The notes under the pieces are model-generated. The model did no database searches. It was given only the letters and a program-made list of their open reading frames with translations, and was not told the DNA's origin. A stretch of DNA of 64,000 nt from Bacillota bacterium (GTDB lineage Bacteria; Bacillota; Clostridia; Lachnospirales; Lachnospiraceae): positions 1 through 64,000 of the forward strand of contig JAEXGM010000116.1 in assembly GCA_023450835.1 (NCBI GenBank). The letters run 5' to 3'. Positions 8,372-17,718 of this stretch are shown one piece after another; the stretch's first letter is position 1, and each line of letters begins with the position of its first letter. A program made the translations under genes and the position numbers.

Positions 8372-9142
8372 ATGAGTTTTACCGAAATAATACAAACATT
8401 AAGAGACTACTGGCCTATGTTTTTACGAGGCTCCTGGTCCACATTATATATATCTATTATTGGAACCATTATAGGTTCAGTTATCGGCCTTTTAATTGGT
8501 GTTATACGTACCATACCGGTACCGGAAAGAGGAATCAAAAAGATCTTAATAGTTATCGTCAACGCTATTCTTTCCGCTTATATTGCAATATTTAGAGGTA
8601 CGCCTATGATTGTACAGGCTGTACTTATTTTCTACGGTTCAGCCGAAGCACTGAAAATTGATATGAATAGGACCTTTGCGGCTATCTTCATTGTATCAAT
8701 TAATACCGGTGCCTATATGTCTGAAATCGTAAGAGGTGGTATTATATCTGTTGATAAGGGGCAGTTTGAGGCTGCACAGGCTATTGGTATGAACCATATT
8801 AAAACCATGATATATATTGTACTGCCCCAGGTAATCCGGAATATCTTACCGGCTACCGGTAACGAATTTGTAATCAATATTAAGGATACTTCTGTATTAA
8901 GCGTAATTTCTGTATCAGAATTGTTCTTCCAGTCGAAATCCATAGCAGGGGCTACCTTCCATTATTATGATACTTTCTTTGTCACTTGTATTATTTACTT
9001 TATAATGACCTTTACGATTACTAAGATTCTTAGATACGCTGAGAAGAAACTGGACGGTCCGGATAATTATATACTCCTTGGCAACCAGATGCAGGTAGAA
9101 AAGCCGGAAGACGGTGTTAGAAGAGCAAAGGCAGCAAAATAA
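8372..9142 (+). CDS. Amino-acid ABC transporter permease
   Basis: A 256-aa HisM/ArtM-type inner-membrane permease with about five hydrophobic helices. It carries the EAA-loop consensus GQFEAAQAIGMNHIKTMIYIVLPQ that contacts the ATPase, and an AIFRGTPMIVQ segment typical of polar amino-acid permeases. GGAGGAGAAGG precedes the ATG. The gene lies between the binding protein and the ATPase, in the operon controlled by the lysine riboswitch. Confidence 0.9.
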   Translation: MSFTEIIQTLRDYWPMFLRGSWSTLYISIIGTIIGSVIGLLIGVIRTIPVPERGIKKILIVIVNAILSAYIAIFRGTPMIVQAVLIFYGSAEALKIDMNRTFAAIFIVSINTGAYMSEIVRGGIISVDKGQFEAAQAIGMNHIKTMIYIVLPQVIRNILPATGNEFVINIKDTSVLSVISVSELFFQSKSIAGATFHYYDTFFVTCIIYFIMTFTITKILRYAEKKLDGPDNYILLGNQMQVEKPEDGVRRAKAAK

Positions 9143-9158
9143 TCGCAGAGAGGAAAGT

Positions 9159-9905
9159 ATGGAAATGAAGGATAATATAATTGAAATAAAGCACCTTAGT
9201 AAATCCTTTGGTGATCATGATGTTTTAAAAGATATAGATTTTAATGTAAGCAAAGGCGAAGTAATCTGCATTATAGGTTCTTCCGGTTCCGGTAAATCTA
9301 CGCTGCTGCGCTGCATTAACCTGTTAGAAAAGCCCTCCGGCGGAGAGATATTCTACAATGGTGAAAATATTCTGGATGACAATCATGACATCTATCAATA
9401 TCGTACAAAATTAGGTATGGTATTTCAGCAATTTAATCTTTTTAATAATTATAATGTTCTGGATAACTGTGTGATCGGACAGTTAAAAGTATTAAAAAGA
9501 AATAAAGAAGAGGCTAAGGAAGTTGCTTTAAAATACTTAAAGACTGTTGGTATGGACCAGTACGTCAATGCTAAGCCAAGACAGTTATCCGGCGGTCAAA
9601 AGCAAAGAGTAGCAATTGCCAGAGCCTTATCCATGGAACCTGATGTTATGCTTTTTGACGAGCCAACATCAGCTCTTGATCCGGAAATGGTAGGTGAAGT
9701 ACTTAAAGTTATGAAAGAACTGGCCGGAATGGGCCTTACCATGCTTATTGTAACTCATGAGATGGGCTTTGCAAAAGATGTAGCTGACAGAGTTGTATTC
9801 ATGGACCAGGGAGTCATTGCAGAGGAAGGAAAGCCAGAAGACATCTTTAATAATCCGACCCAGGAGAGAACCAGAGAGTTCTTAAGCAGGGTACTGGAAG
9901 AATAA
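9159..9905 (+). CDS. Amino-acid ABC transporter ATP-binding protein
   Basis: A 248-aa GlnQ/HisP-type ATPase with Walker A GSSGSGKST, Q-loop VFQQFNLF, signature LSGGQKQRVAIARAL, Walker B VMLFDEPTSALD and H-loop VTHEMGFA. A GTG-initiated frame extends back to 9114, inside the permease gene, but AGAGGAAAG just before the ATG at 9159 supports the shorter product. It energises the transporter formed with the two upstream proteins. Confidence 0.92.
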   Translation: MEMKDNIIEIKHLSKSFGDHDVLKDIDFNVSKGEVICIIGSSGSGKSTLLRCINLLEKPSGGEIFYNGENILDDNHDIYQYRTKLGMVFQQFNLFNNYNVLDNCVIGQLKVLKRNKEEAKEVALKYLKTVGMDQYVNAKPRQLSGGQKQRVAIARALSMEPDVMLFDEPTSALDPEMVGEVLKVMKELAGMGLTMLIVTHEMGFAKDVADRVVFMDQGVIAEEGKPEDIFNNPTQERTREFLSRVLEE

Positions 9906-10862
9906 TTAAAAATATAAAATATTGGACATGATACCGCCCGGGAAAACACCATTATTGGACTGATGAAAGATTGCAGTTGCATTAATGATCCATTTTCCCG
10001 GGTTATTTGCTGTAAAGGCAATATCGGTCCTTACACCAGAGTTGAATTCCAGAGTATCATTAACAAAATTCTGATGTTGATTATCCCGGGAAAACCCGTT
10101 AATGGACGTAACCCGGAACTGATGCCCCTCCAGATGAATCCAGCCGCCTTCTCCGGCTTTTGAGAGAAAGCGCATCCTGACATTGTCGCCATCGCATAGA
10201 TAAATGGGGGAAGTATAAGGATAACACCTGCCATTTAGGGTAAAAAAATTTGGATTTCTGTGATATTTATCAGGTTTATATCTGCCGGGGATGATTTCAC
10301 CTAAGGCTAAATCCGGTATTTCCCATTGCTGCATTAAAAATACAAAATCTTTATCCGGTATATCATCTATATCCAGGTCTGTTGCATCCGGAAGTATTAA
10401 AAGCGTGCCGATTAATCCCAAAGAAACTTGAAAATCCAGAGCAGAATGATAAAGATAAGTACCGGGTTTGTCACATAAAAGCTTATAGGTAAAGGAAGTA
10501 TCGGGATCGATTATTGGTCCGTTAAGTTTAAAATCAGGGAGTTGTTTTATCGCACCCGGCTTGGCATAACCTTGTATTTGGAGGCCGGTAGGGACAGAAA
10601 GCCTATTGTGCAATGTCAGAAAAAGCCATTCTCCTTTTCTCATAATAATAACCGGACCCGGCGTTTTATTGTTATACCCCAGAGTATCCAGGGTGATTTC
10701 GGGCAGAATTTGGTGCTCGATTTCTTCTGCCCATAGATCGAAGTGACGAATCTTATAGGAATATTCATAATGGGCTATATCCATATCAGGGGCCATAATA
10801 TGAAATTCCCAATTGTTTATCAGATTTCCTGCGGATACTAAATTAACCTCATTATTATTCAT
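9906..10862 (-). CDS. Degenerate multicopper-oxidase-like cupredoxin protein
   Basis: A two- to three-domain cupredoxin protein with multicopper oxidase architecture: NKTPGPVIIMRKGEWLFLTLHN near the start, GTYLYHSALDFQVSLGLIG in the middle, then HLEGHQFRVTSING and a C-terminal KWIINATAIFHQ segment. Family members normally show HSH, HxHGH and HCHIxxH copper ligands. Here these read HSA, HLEGH and NATAIFH, so most type 2/3 ligands are missing and oxidase activity is doubtful. The frame stays open to 10985 with a Cys-rich extension inside the neighbouring spore gene. The ATG at 10862 was chosen because it avoids that overlap and has GGAAGG upstream. It lies 47 bp after the spore GH18 gene, so a spore-coat role like that of other laccase-like proteins is possible. 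Confidence 0.7.
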   Translation of the reverse strand: MNNNEVNLVSAGNLINNWEFHIMAPDMDIAHYEYSYKIRHFDLWAEEIEHQILPEITLDTLGYNNKTPGPVIIMRKGEWLFLTLHNRLSVPTGLQIQGYAKPGAIKQLPDFKLNGPIIDPDTSFTYKLLCDKPGTYLYHSALDFQVSLGLIGTLLILPDATDLDIDDIPDKDFVFLMQQWEIPDLALGEIIPGRYKPDKYHRNPNFFTLNGRCYPYTSPIYLCDGDNVRMRFLSKAGEGGWIHLEGHQFRVTSINGFSRDNQHQNFVNDTLEFNSGVRTDIAFTANNPGKWIINATAIFHQSNNGVFPGGIMSNILYF

Positions 10863-10909
10863 ACTATTCCCATGCCTTCCCAATGCATATTCCCCTATGA
10901 ATCCAAACA

Positions 10910-11339
10910 TTAAAGTACTTTGGCAACATTGAACAGATTGTTTACAACAAGCCACATTGCAGGGAAAAAATTCATAATCTGCCACACACCTGCACCGCTT
11001 AGGTTAAATTCTGGTATCAGCCTGTATTTTGCATTCATGCTTCTGGCATCATCAAACCATACAGCATGCTCCACACCATCCGAGGAAGTATAATAATAAA
11101 AGGGTGCCTGAGAGGCTTCATCAAATTGAATAGTGACACCATACTGTACCCCCCGGTTAATTGCCTCTACATTGCTGATGGTCTCAGCCTTGGTTGTTCC
11201 TTGTACATAAGGAAGCGGCCAGTCATAGGCGTAGTTTGGCATACCCATTAGGATTTTGTCAGGGTTAATGACGGAAACACCGTAGGAGAGTACCCTTCTG
11301 ACACTGTTAAGCGGAGCGGTAGCCATTGGGGCACTGTAA
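10910..11339 (-). pseudogene. 3' part of prophage-split LysM-GH18 spore hydrolase gene
   Basis: The C-terminal 142 residues of a YaaH/SleL-type glycoside hydrolase family 18 protein, beginning YSAPMATAPLNSVRRVL and ending WLVVNNLFNVAKVL. It lacks its own start region. The 5' part is at 60094-60950. Joining the two at the GTATA core gives ...EWGYT-YSAPMATAP... in frame, with a total of 1287 bp (428 aa plus stop), matching the usual family length. In the lysogen the barrel is cut and this fragment is probably not translated. Confidence 0.85.
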
Positions 11340-11350
11340 GTATAGCCCCA
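11331..11350. other. attL, left prophage attachment site
   Basis: The shared core GTATA (11340-11344), followed by one mismatch and CCCCA, matches 60094-60104. Host gene sequence lies to the left and phage sequence to the right. A short, imperfect core is normal for large serine recombinases. The exact crossover dinucleotide within the core cannot be fixed by eye. Confidence 0.75.
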
Positions 11351-11377
11351 TGCAAGATAATGGTAATAAACGAAGTA

Positions 11378-12964
11378 TCAGATGTAGTTCTTCGGAAACA
11401 GCTCTATTGTGAAGTTTGCGTTATCCTTTTGTCCTTTTTTATTGGGTTCATTCTTCAGATAGATTACTTTCTCAAGTACTTCTTTTAACATTGCATTCCT
11501 CTCTGTGGCAACATCAACATCATAATATACATCTAATACCTGTTCCATCATAGGTACAAGATTCGTATTCTTCCTTTGCTTTTCATTCAGACTGTTTAGT
11601 TCATTTAATAATGTGGATTTGCTTTCCTCAAGGTTATTAATCTGCTCTGTTAGTTTCTGCCTGCGGTCTTGAAAGACCTCTACCGTATAGACACCTTGTT
11701 CCAGGAACTCAAAGGTCTTATCAAGCTGCCCCTTTAATTTAGTAACTTGACCGGATATATCCTTTAAGATGGCTTCTTTGTCGGTGATAGTCTGTTCATA
11801 AGGGATATCTTCTTTGTGATTCTCAAGGTTTACCTTGTAATTCTCCAGCCAGTCTTCAATGGATTCTATAATAACGTCTTCCACAAGGTTAAGCGGAGAG
11901 GAGATATTATCACAATATATGTTCGGACATTTTAAGGCCGGATAAGCGGTCTTCTTGGAAGGAGCCAGGCGGGTGAGTAAGCTTCCGCACTTTCCACAGT
12001 ATACAAGGCCGGCAAGAGGATTCTTAAGGATAGCGGAACCGGGAACTGGTGGGTTCACTCGTCCGGTCATGATATTCTGCGCTTTCTGCCAGGTTTCTTC
12101 ATCAATAATGGCTTCATGAAGACCATCTACCAATATGTATTCTTCCGGAGTATGTGTTGTAATCTTTACCACATTGTTGATTACTTGCTTTACTTCCTTA
12201 CGGTATTGCCAGCGTATCTTGCCTGTATAGGTAGGATTCCTTAAGATATCCTTGACGGAAGACCGGGACCAGCTCTTCTCGGAAGTAGGTTTAATACCCA
12301 TAGAATCAAGCTTGTGAGCAATTCTGGAACAACCCAACTTCTCCTTGGAACTATTCTGTTCCACCTCACCAAAGACATACCAGTTATAAATCATCCGGAC
12401 AATTCTTGCCTGTTCTTCATTGATCTGTAAACTGTATCCCTTATCCCGGTAGAGCTTCACCTTGGTGTAACCATAAGGAGCAGTAGAACCGATAAATCTA
12501 CCTTCCTTGGCAGATGCAATTCTACCTCTCTGAATACGCCGGTTAATGGTCTTAAATTCTCTTCTAGACATAAAGAGTCCAAACTCAAAGTATTCCTCAT
12601 CGAATTCATTGGTTGGATCATAAGTCTTGATGGGGGTTATAATCTTGGTGTTGGAATACTTAAAAGCCTGGGAGACAATTCCCTGATCAATGGTATCCCC
12701 TCTTGCCAGACGTTCGATTTCCATAACAAGAACACCAGCCCACTTGCCTTGTTCCACTTCCTGAAGGAGCTGCTGCATCTGTGGTCTGGCAGCTATTGTC
12801 TCCCCAGATACAATTTCCCGGTAGATACCGGTAACATTCAAATTCTTCTTGTGAGCCAACTCTACAAGCATTTTCTCATGGCGCAGGAGAGTATCACCTT
12901 CTCCATGGGCTTCTGCATCTAGATCGGCTCGGGATTTTCTTAGATAAATTATAAACTCTTCCAT
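11378..12964 (-). CDS. Large serine recombinase (phage integrase)
   Basis: A 528-aa serine recombinase that would integrate and excise the prophage at the GTATA core. The N-terminal resolvase domain contains the nucleophile Ser11 in YLRKSRAD and the MEIERLARGDTIDQG segment. The recombinase domain follows (GYTKVKL...NPTYTGKIRWQY), then a zinc ribbon (CGKCG...CPNIYC) and a long C-terminal coiled coil (residues about 390-470). It lies 34 bp inside attL and reads towards it. AGGAG precedes the ATG, only 8 bp after the stop of the upstream membrane-protein gene, so the three genes 14737-11378 probably form one transcript. Excision would need a directionality factor, which I cannot identify. Confidence 0.95.
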   Translation of the reverse strand: MEEFIIYLRKSRADLDAEAHGEGDTLLRHEKMLVELAHKKNLNVTGIYREIVSGETIAARPQMQQLLQEVEQGKWAGVLVMEIERLARGDTIDQGIVSQAFKYSNTKIITPIKTYDPTNEFDEEYFEFGLFMSRREFKTINRRIQRGRIASAKEGRFIGSTAPYGYTKVKLYRDKGYSLQINEEQARIVRMIYNWYVFGEVEQNSSKEKLGCSRIAHKLDSMGIKPTSEKSWSRSSVKDILRNPTYTGKIRWQYRKEVKQVINNVVKITTHTPEEYILVDGLHEAIIDEETWQKAQNIMTGRVNPPVPGSAILKNPLAGLVYCGKCGSLLTRLAPSKKTAYPALKCPNIYCDNISSPLNLVEDVIIESIEDWLENYKVNLENHKEDIPYEQTITDKEAILKDISGQVTKLKGQLDKTFEFLEQGVYTVEVFQDRRQKLTEQINNLEESKSTLLNELNSLNEKQRKNTNLVPMMEQVLDVYYDVDVATERNAMLKEVLEKVIYLKNEPNKKGQKDNANFTIELFPKNYI

Positions 12965-12972
12965 ATTTACTC

Positions 12973-14052
12973 CTAATTAATATTACCATTTAATAGTAAT
13001 AGAATTATTTGACTTAAACTAAAGATTACTGTTAATATTAATTGTATATTATTAATTATATTTTTTTCACCTATATTGCGAGTGACTAGATATTCCCTAA
13101 AAACCATCATCTTTTGAATGGATTCAATTTTATGTTGTTCAGAAGTAGTGATTCCGCTAAGTTGTCTATCGATAATTTCATTAAAGCTATTCAGAATATT
13201 TGACTTTAACATTTTCTTTATGACATTTAAACCAATAGATGTTATTATAAAGGTAAAGAGCGGCCAAGCAGACAAAAATATTAATAGAATCCATATACCT
13301 ATATCGAAAATCGCACCCGTTGTAACAAATTTATTACATGGACTTATATACATTCCGGTATAGAGTAAAAAACAAATAATTGATGTTATAGCTATCGTAG
13401 AGAAGCAAAAATTTTTAATTTCTATATAATGCATAAAACCATCTTTATAATATGTACTTTTAATCTTTTTGTTTGATATTTTAATTGCTGTACTTAGAGC
13501 ATAATATAATATATTTCCAGCTGGTGCACCTATTAGAAGAGGAAAAACTGCTAACTTCTTCAAAATTATGGAATTTATAAGTTCTTTTCCAGAACCATTA
13601 TATAAATCAACTTGACATAATATCCAGAAAAGAAATATTAATATAATAACAAACAATAGAAAGCTTCCCTTGTAAAATCTGAACATTTTCTTTGCTGACG
13701 AGTGATATAATTCATTGTATTCATCTTTATCTTTCCATTCTATAATGGGTACTACATGATTATAAAAGACATTATGATAAAGATGAGCACTTATAATATA
13801 TATTACAGGCCATAACATAATGTTAGCAAAGATTAACATTGTAGAAAAAAGATATTGAATAGAAATATCATCCTGCATAGGATTTGTTTCTTGAATTTTT
13901 CTGAAAAAATTGTATGTAAATAATACTGATAAAAAAATATATATTAATATTGATTTATAACCTAATTTCTTAATTTCAAAAATGGAAACTACAACAGAAT
14001 TATTATTATCTTTAACGTTATCTATGTTTTTCTTAATATTCACTTTACTCAT
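12973..14052 (-). CDS. Multi-pass membrane protein, unknown function
   Basis: A 359-aa protein with about seven hydrophobic helices (for example SILIYIFLSVLFTY, LLFVIILIFLFWIL, FSTIAITSIICFLLY, IWILLIFLSAWPLFTFIITS and a C-terminal pair) and a short charged N-terminus. GAGGGAG precedes the ATG. Its start overlaps the end of the 14045 gene by 8 bp, and it lies 8 bp before the integrase gene, all on the minus strand. It is very AT-rich compared with the structural genes, as is usual for recently acquired phage cargo. I recognise no family. Confidence 0.75.
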   Translation of the reverse strand: MSKVNIKKNIDNVKDNNNSVVVSIFEIKKLGYKSILIYIFLSVLFTYNFFRKIQETNPMQDDISIQYLFSTMLIFANIMLWPVIYIISAHLYHNVFYNHVVPIIEWKDKDEYNELYHSSAKKMFRFYKGSFLLFVIILIFLFWILCQVDLYNGSGKELINSIILKKLAVFPLLIGAPAGNILYYALSTAIKISNKKIKSTYYKDGFMHYIEIKNFCFSTIAITSIICFLLYTGMYISPCNKFVTTGAIFDIGIWILLIFLSAWPLFTFIITSIGLNVIKKMLKSNILNSFNEIIDRQLSGITTSEQHKIESIQKMMVFREYLVTRNIGEKNIINNIQLILTVIFSLSQIILLLLNGNIN

Positions 14053-14737
14053 ATCTCCCTCTTTTCTTGATTTGTTGACAGTTAATACATTTATTGCATT
14101 TTAAATATGCATTTTGTATGATAGTAAACCGTTCTGGAAATTTAAATAGTAACCACTCCCAGATTAAAGCAATTAAAAACGAAATTATTAATATACTAGC
14201 TTTTAAATATTTATTAATATCATTTGTATATGGAACAAATATAAATAAAGAAAATAAAAAGACATGATCCCAGCCAGTAAGAGTACAATTTTTACAACAT
14301 GAAACGGAGTCTTTTAAAACTAATAATCTAATTAAACAGTATTTTGTATGAATAAAAATCCAATTTAAGGTAAGTAGTACATATAATCCCAAAAGATAAA
14401 AATAAGATTCTAATAAATTCCTTGTCAAACATAAAACAAGTATATATGCCAGATAAATTAGAAAAACAATTATGTCCCTTTTGCGATTAGGGTATGCGTA
14501 TTTAAAATTTTCCTTATATAGTTTAGGTATATAATATTTCTTAAAACACTTTTTTCTATATACTATATCTTTTCGTATATAAGAAAGAATGATAAAAATA
14601 ATAGAGATAATATAAGCTAAAAAGTAAAACAAATTTTCATATCGATTATAAAATTGGGGATATATGAGAGGAACAAATAAAGAAATTAAAGTGAGCAAAA
14701 CGAATAGTGATAATTCTATTATATATATTATTGGCAA
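14045..14737 (-). CDS. Membrane protein with C-terminal Cys cluster, unknown function
   Basis: A 230-aa protein with about five or six transmembrane helices. Two Cys-containing segments are notable: CCKNCTLTGW in a loop after helix 4, and CNKCINCQQ next to the C-terminus, which could bind a metal. Translation probably begins at TTG (14737) after GGAAG. It overlaps the next membrane gene by 8 bp, suggesting the two products work together. The location between an integrase and a TIR-STAND gene is a common phage cargo position. An immunity or superinfection-exclusion role is only a guess. Confidence 0.7.
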   Translation of the reverse strand: MPIIYIIELSLFVLLTLISLFVPLIYPQFYNRYENLFYFLAYIISIIFIILSYIRKDIVYRKKCFKKYYIPKLYKENFKYAYPNRKRDIIVFLIYLAYILVLCLTRNLLESYFYLLGLYVLLTLNWIFIHTKYCLIRLLVLKDSVSCCKNCTLTGWDHVFLFSLFIFVPYTNDINKYLKASILIISFLIALIWEWLLFKFPERFTIIQNAYLKCNKCINCQQIKKRGRYE

Positions 14738-15099
14738 TTAATCACTTCCAATCAATAATTATTACCTAATTTTAACTTAATTTATAGCAAAAATCAACCA
14801 TTAATTACAATATAATACATATGTTTTATATGCTTTTTTCTATAATAAATTAAAACTCGCTTAAATATTGGGAGGAGCATCCCTAGTTTTTGTAAATTTT
14901 CAATCTAAAGTATAATAAATTTACTCAGTCTGTTTGACGAAATGGATAACATAATTCTTTGATATTGAATTAACAATCTACATTTAATTATATAGTTCAT
15001 AATATGCTTTTACTTTAATTTCTAATTTGTTATAATATATCTATAATTGTATGATTATGGTATATGATTAATAATGAATTTTGGTGGGGAGCGTAAATT
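14738..15099 (+). promoter_or_regulatory. Divergent intergenic region with TIR-gene promoter
   Basis: This 362-bp AT-rich gap separates divergent cargo operons. On the plus strand TTTACT (15009-15014) and TATAAT (15031-15036), spaced by 16 bp, form a promoter for the TIR-STAND gene. The remainder shows no ORF or strong dyad. Confidence 0.5.
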
Positions 15100-17622
15100 A
15101 TGAGCGTAGGGAAAATATTCTTATCTCACAGTAGCCATGACAAAGATTATGTGAGGTATATCGCAGAGCATTTTGGTAAAGATCGCTGTGTTTATGATGA
15201 AATGTGTTTCGAGTATGGTTTAAAAAATCTTGATGAAATATTAAGAGGATTAGATTCAACTAGTCTATTTGTTTTTTTTATTTCCCATAATTCACTTGAA
15301 TCTGATTGGGTGAAAAAAGAAATAACTTCTGCTGAGGAAAATTTACTAAATAATAATTCAAAGCTCTCTCAAATTTTCCCTATAATAATTGATGAAACTA
15401 TAACTCATTTAGATAAAAGAATACCCGATGTTTTAAGAAAAGGTTTTGGGTCTTATAATTTACGTTTTATTAAAAGTAAAGTTATTGCTTGTAAAAAGAT
15501 TGAAACACAGTATATGAGACAAAGGTTTGAAAGTGACTTAGAATATCAACAAAAGCTACTTTCTTTTTATGGTAGAAGCACTGAAATCAAAAAATTTAAA
15601 GACGCATTTGATGGTGGACAACCAATAAAATGTTTGATTGCAACTGGTATTTCAGGAATAGGTAGAAGATCATATCTTACAGAAGTATTGAAAATGACCA
15701 AAATTATTCCTAATTATTATGAACCATCGGTTTTATCATTATCAAGAAATGATTCTATTACAGACCTTATTATGAAGTTTGTTGAGTTAGGTTTTTGTGA
15801 ATATTCATTAGATCAAGTTATTGCATTAAATAGCATTAATGAGAAGATAGAATGTTTAGTAGAAGCTTTATCTGCAATTCAATTCCATAAAGAACACGTT
15901 ATCATATATGATGATTTATGTTTAATAGATACTACAGGTGAGGTTAAATATTGGTTCAATAAAGCACTTGAAGCTGTAAGAGGTGAAATAACACTATCAA
16001 TAGCTTCAACTGCTACACTTAACTTTACATTTCTTAAAAAAAATCAGCATTTTATCTCTATTGAATTATCTACTTTGCCTTATCCTGAATGGAATGGATT
16101 ATTAAGAACATACTCACAATCTATAGGTGTAGATTTTGATTCAGAGGATCGAGCATGGTTTAAAGATATACTCACTGGCTATCCACCTCAAGTAATTAAC
16201 TGTGCTGATCTAGCAAATGAACATGGTGTTGCTTATGTAAAGAAAAATTCTAATATTTTAGTTAAAAATTTCACTGGCAAGATATCTAATATGCTTGATA
16301 TGGCTTTTGGACAAGAAAAGAGAGAAATAGGAAATTCTTTTTTAGCTTTTCTTTCGGCTTATGGAACAGTCCCTATGACAACAATTTATGAAGTGTTACA
16401 ACTTGATGATCAATATGCCGAAATATTTAAAATATTAAAATCTTTTACTCTTTGTAGATTAATTGGCATATCAAAAGACTATATTGAAGTGAATCCAGTC
16501 GTGTGTGATTATATACAAAGGGCTGATTTTTCAATGCCAAATAAAATAGAAGGATATTTAAAAAATAAAATAGATGAATTCAATACATCATTAGAAAAAG
16601 ATATTGATTCTGACGACTTTGAATCTGTAAAGTATTACTTAAAAGAAAATATAAAAATGGGTAAGGATATTCCAAAGAAATTCCTTTACTCAACTTTATT
16701 TTTAAACTCGATAAAAGAATTATATGACAATGTTAAATATAATAAAGTTATTGAGATTGTATCTACCTTGAAAATTAATGGCTCATTTTCAAGATTTGAT
16801 TCAGTAGCCAAAAATAAAATACAACGTTATTATTGTCTTGCCTTGGCTAGGGAAATTGATGAAAAATTTTACGACGAGGTGGAATTATATAAAGGTTCGC
16901 AAGATATTGAAAAAAATATAGAAGAATATAATTTTTTACGCGGTTTTATGTTTAGACAAAATGGTGAATTTGATAAAGCATTAGAAAGATATTTGGTTTT
17001 AGTACATGATAATCCTAGGCATAGAGGTGCTCTACGTGAGCTTGTAGCTGTTTATCGTGGACTTGAAGACTATGAGAGCTTTAAATCATTTGCTTATATG
17101 AATTACATTCGAGAGCCAGAAAATCCTTATCAGATTCAACCATACTTTGAATCTATTATTTTTAATGAGACTCGAACTCAGGAAGAATTGCAACACATAG
17201 AGGATATAATTTCAACAATAACATTAATAAACTCGCAAAAGAATATAACGACATATTATGAAATTCAATCTTTATATTCAATGTATATAGAAAAAGATAA
17301 ATTAAAAGCAATAAAAATATTAAATATAGGATTAGAAAAGTTTCCAGATTCATCGTTTATTCATCGTGCAATGTTTGATTGCTATGCTTTTTATAATGAT
17401 ATAAATGGAATGGAGAAAGCTATAAAATTGCTCAAGGTATCATCTGAGGGGCATAGAACAGCTCAGGTTACTCTTAAGATACGAGAAGCTCTATTTGCTG
17501 CGTATCAAAAAAAGCCAAAACAATTCATACAGGTAAACATTCAATCTATTAAAGGGCTTACAGTAGAAGCTAAATCAAAGTTACTACAAAAGGTGGAGAA
17601 TATATTAGCAAATAGTAAATAA
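15100..17622 (+). CDS. TIR-STAND NTPase-TPR immunity-like protein
   Basis: An 840-aa protein with three parts. Residues 5-130 form a TIR domain (FLSHSSHDKDY; SDWVKKE with Glu74 in the position of the NAD-cleaving catalytic Glu). Residues about 155-420 form a STAND-type NTPase, with a P-loop TGISGIGRRS in which Arg189 replaces the usual Lys and a Walker B-like VIIYDDL at 267-273. The rest is helical, with TPR-like repeats from about residue 590. This architecture is known from bacterial NLR-like anti-phage proteins, in which ligand sensing by the repeats activates NAD depletion. GGGGAG precedes the ATG. It has its own promoter. The substituted P-loop lysine makes ATP binding or hydrolysis uncertain. 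Confidence 0.8.
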   Translation: MSVGKIFLSHSSHDKDYVRYIAEHFGKDRCVYDEMCFEYGLKNLDEILRGLDSTSLFVFFISHNSLESDWVKKEITSAEENLLNNNSKLSQIFPIIIDETITHLDKRIPDVLRKGFGSYNLRFIKSKVIACKKIETQYMRQRFESDLEYQQKLLSFYGRSTEIKKFKDAFDGGQPIKCLIATGISGIGRRSYLTEVLKMTKIIPNYYEPSVLSLSRNDSITDLIMKFVELGFCEYSLDQVIALNSINEKIECLVEALSAIQFHKEHVIIYDDLCLIDTTGEVKYWFNKALEAVRGEITLSIASTATLNFTFLKKNQHFISIELSTLPYPEWNGLLRTYSQSIGVDFDSEDRAWFKDILTGYPPQVINCADLANEHGVAYVKKNSNILVKNFTGKISNMLDMAFGQEKREIGNSFLAFLSAYGTVPMTTIYEVLQLDDQYAEIFKILKSFTLCRLIGISKDYIEVNPVVCDYIQRADFSMPNKIEGYLKNKIDEFNTSLEKDIDSDDFESVKYYLKENIKMGKDIPKKFLYSTLFLNSIKELYDNVKYNKVIEIVSTLKINGSFSRFDSVAKNKIQRYYCLALAREIDEKFYDEVELYKGSQDIEKNIEEYNFLRGFMFRQNGEFDKALERYLVLVHDNPRHRGALRELVAVYRGLEDYESFKSFAYMNYIREPENPYQIQPYFESIIFNETRTQEELQHIEDIISTITLINSQKNITTYYEIQSLYSMYIEKDKLKAIKILNIGLEKFPDSSFIHRAMFDCYAFYNDINGMEKAIKLLKVSSEGHRTAQVTLKIREALFAAYQKKPKQFIQVNIQSIKGLTVEAKSKLLQKVENILANSK

Positions 17623-17718
17623 TAATTTATTTATGGTAAAGTTATAGGTTTATTGAGTAAGAATTAAATTGATTCTTAGTTTTATAAATAATGTTATAAA
17701 AATTATAAGGAGATAAAA

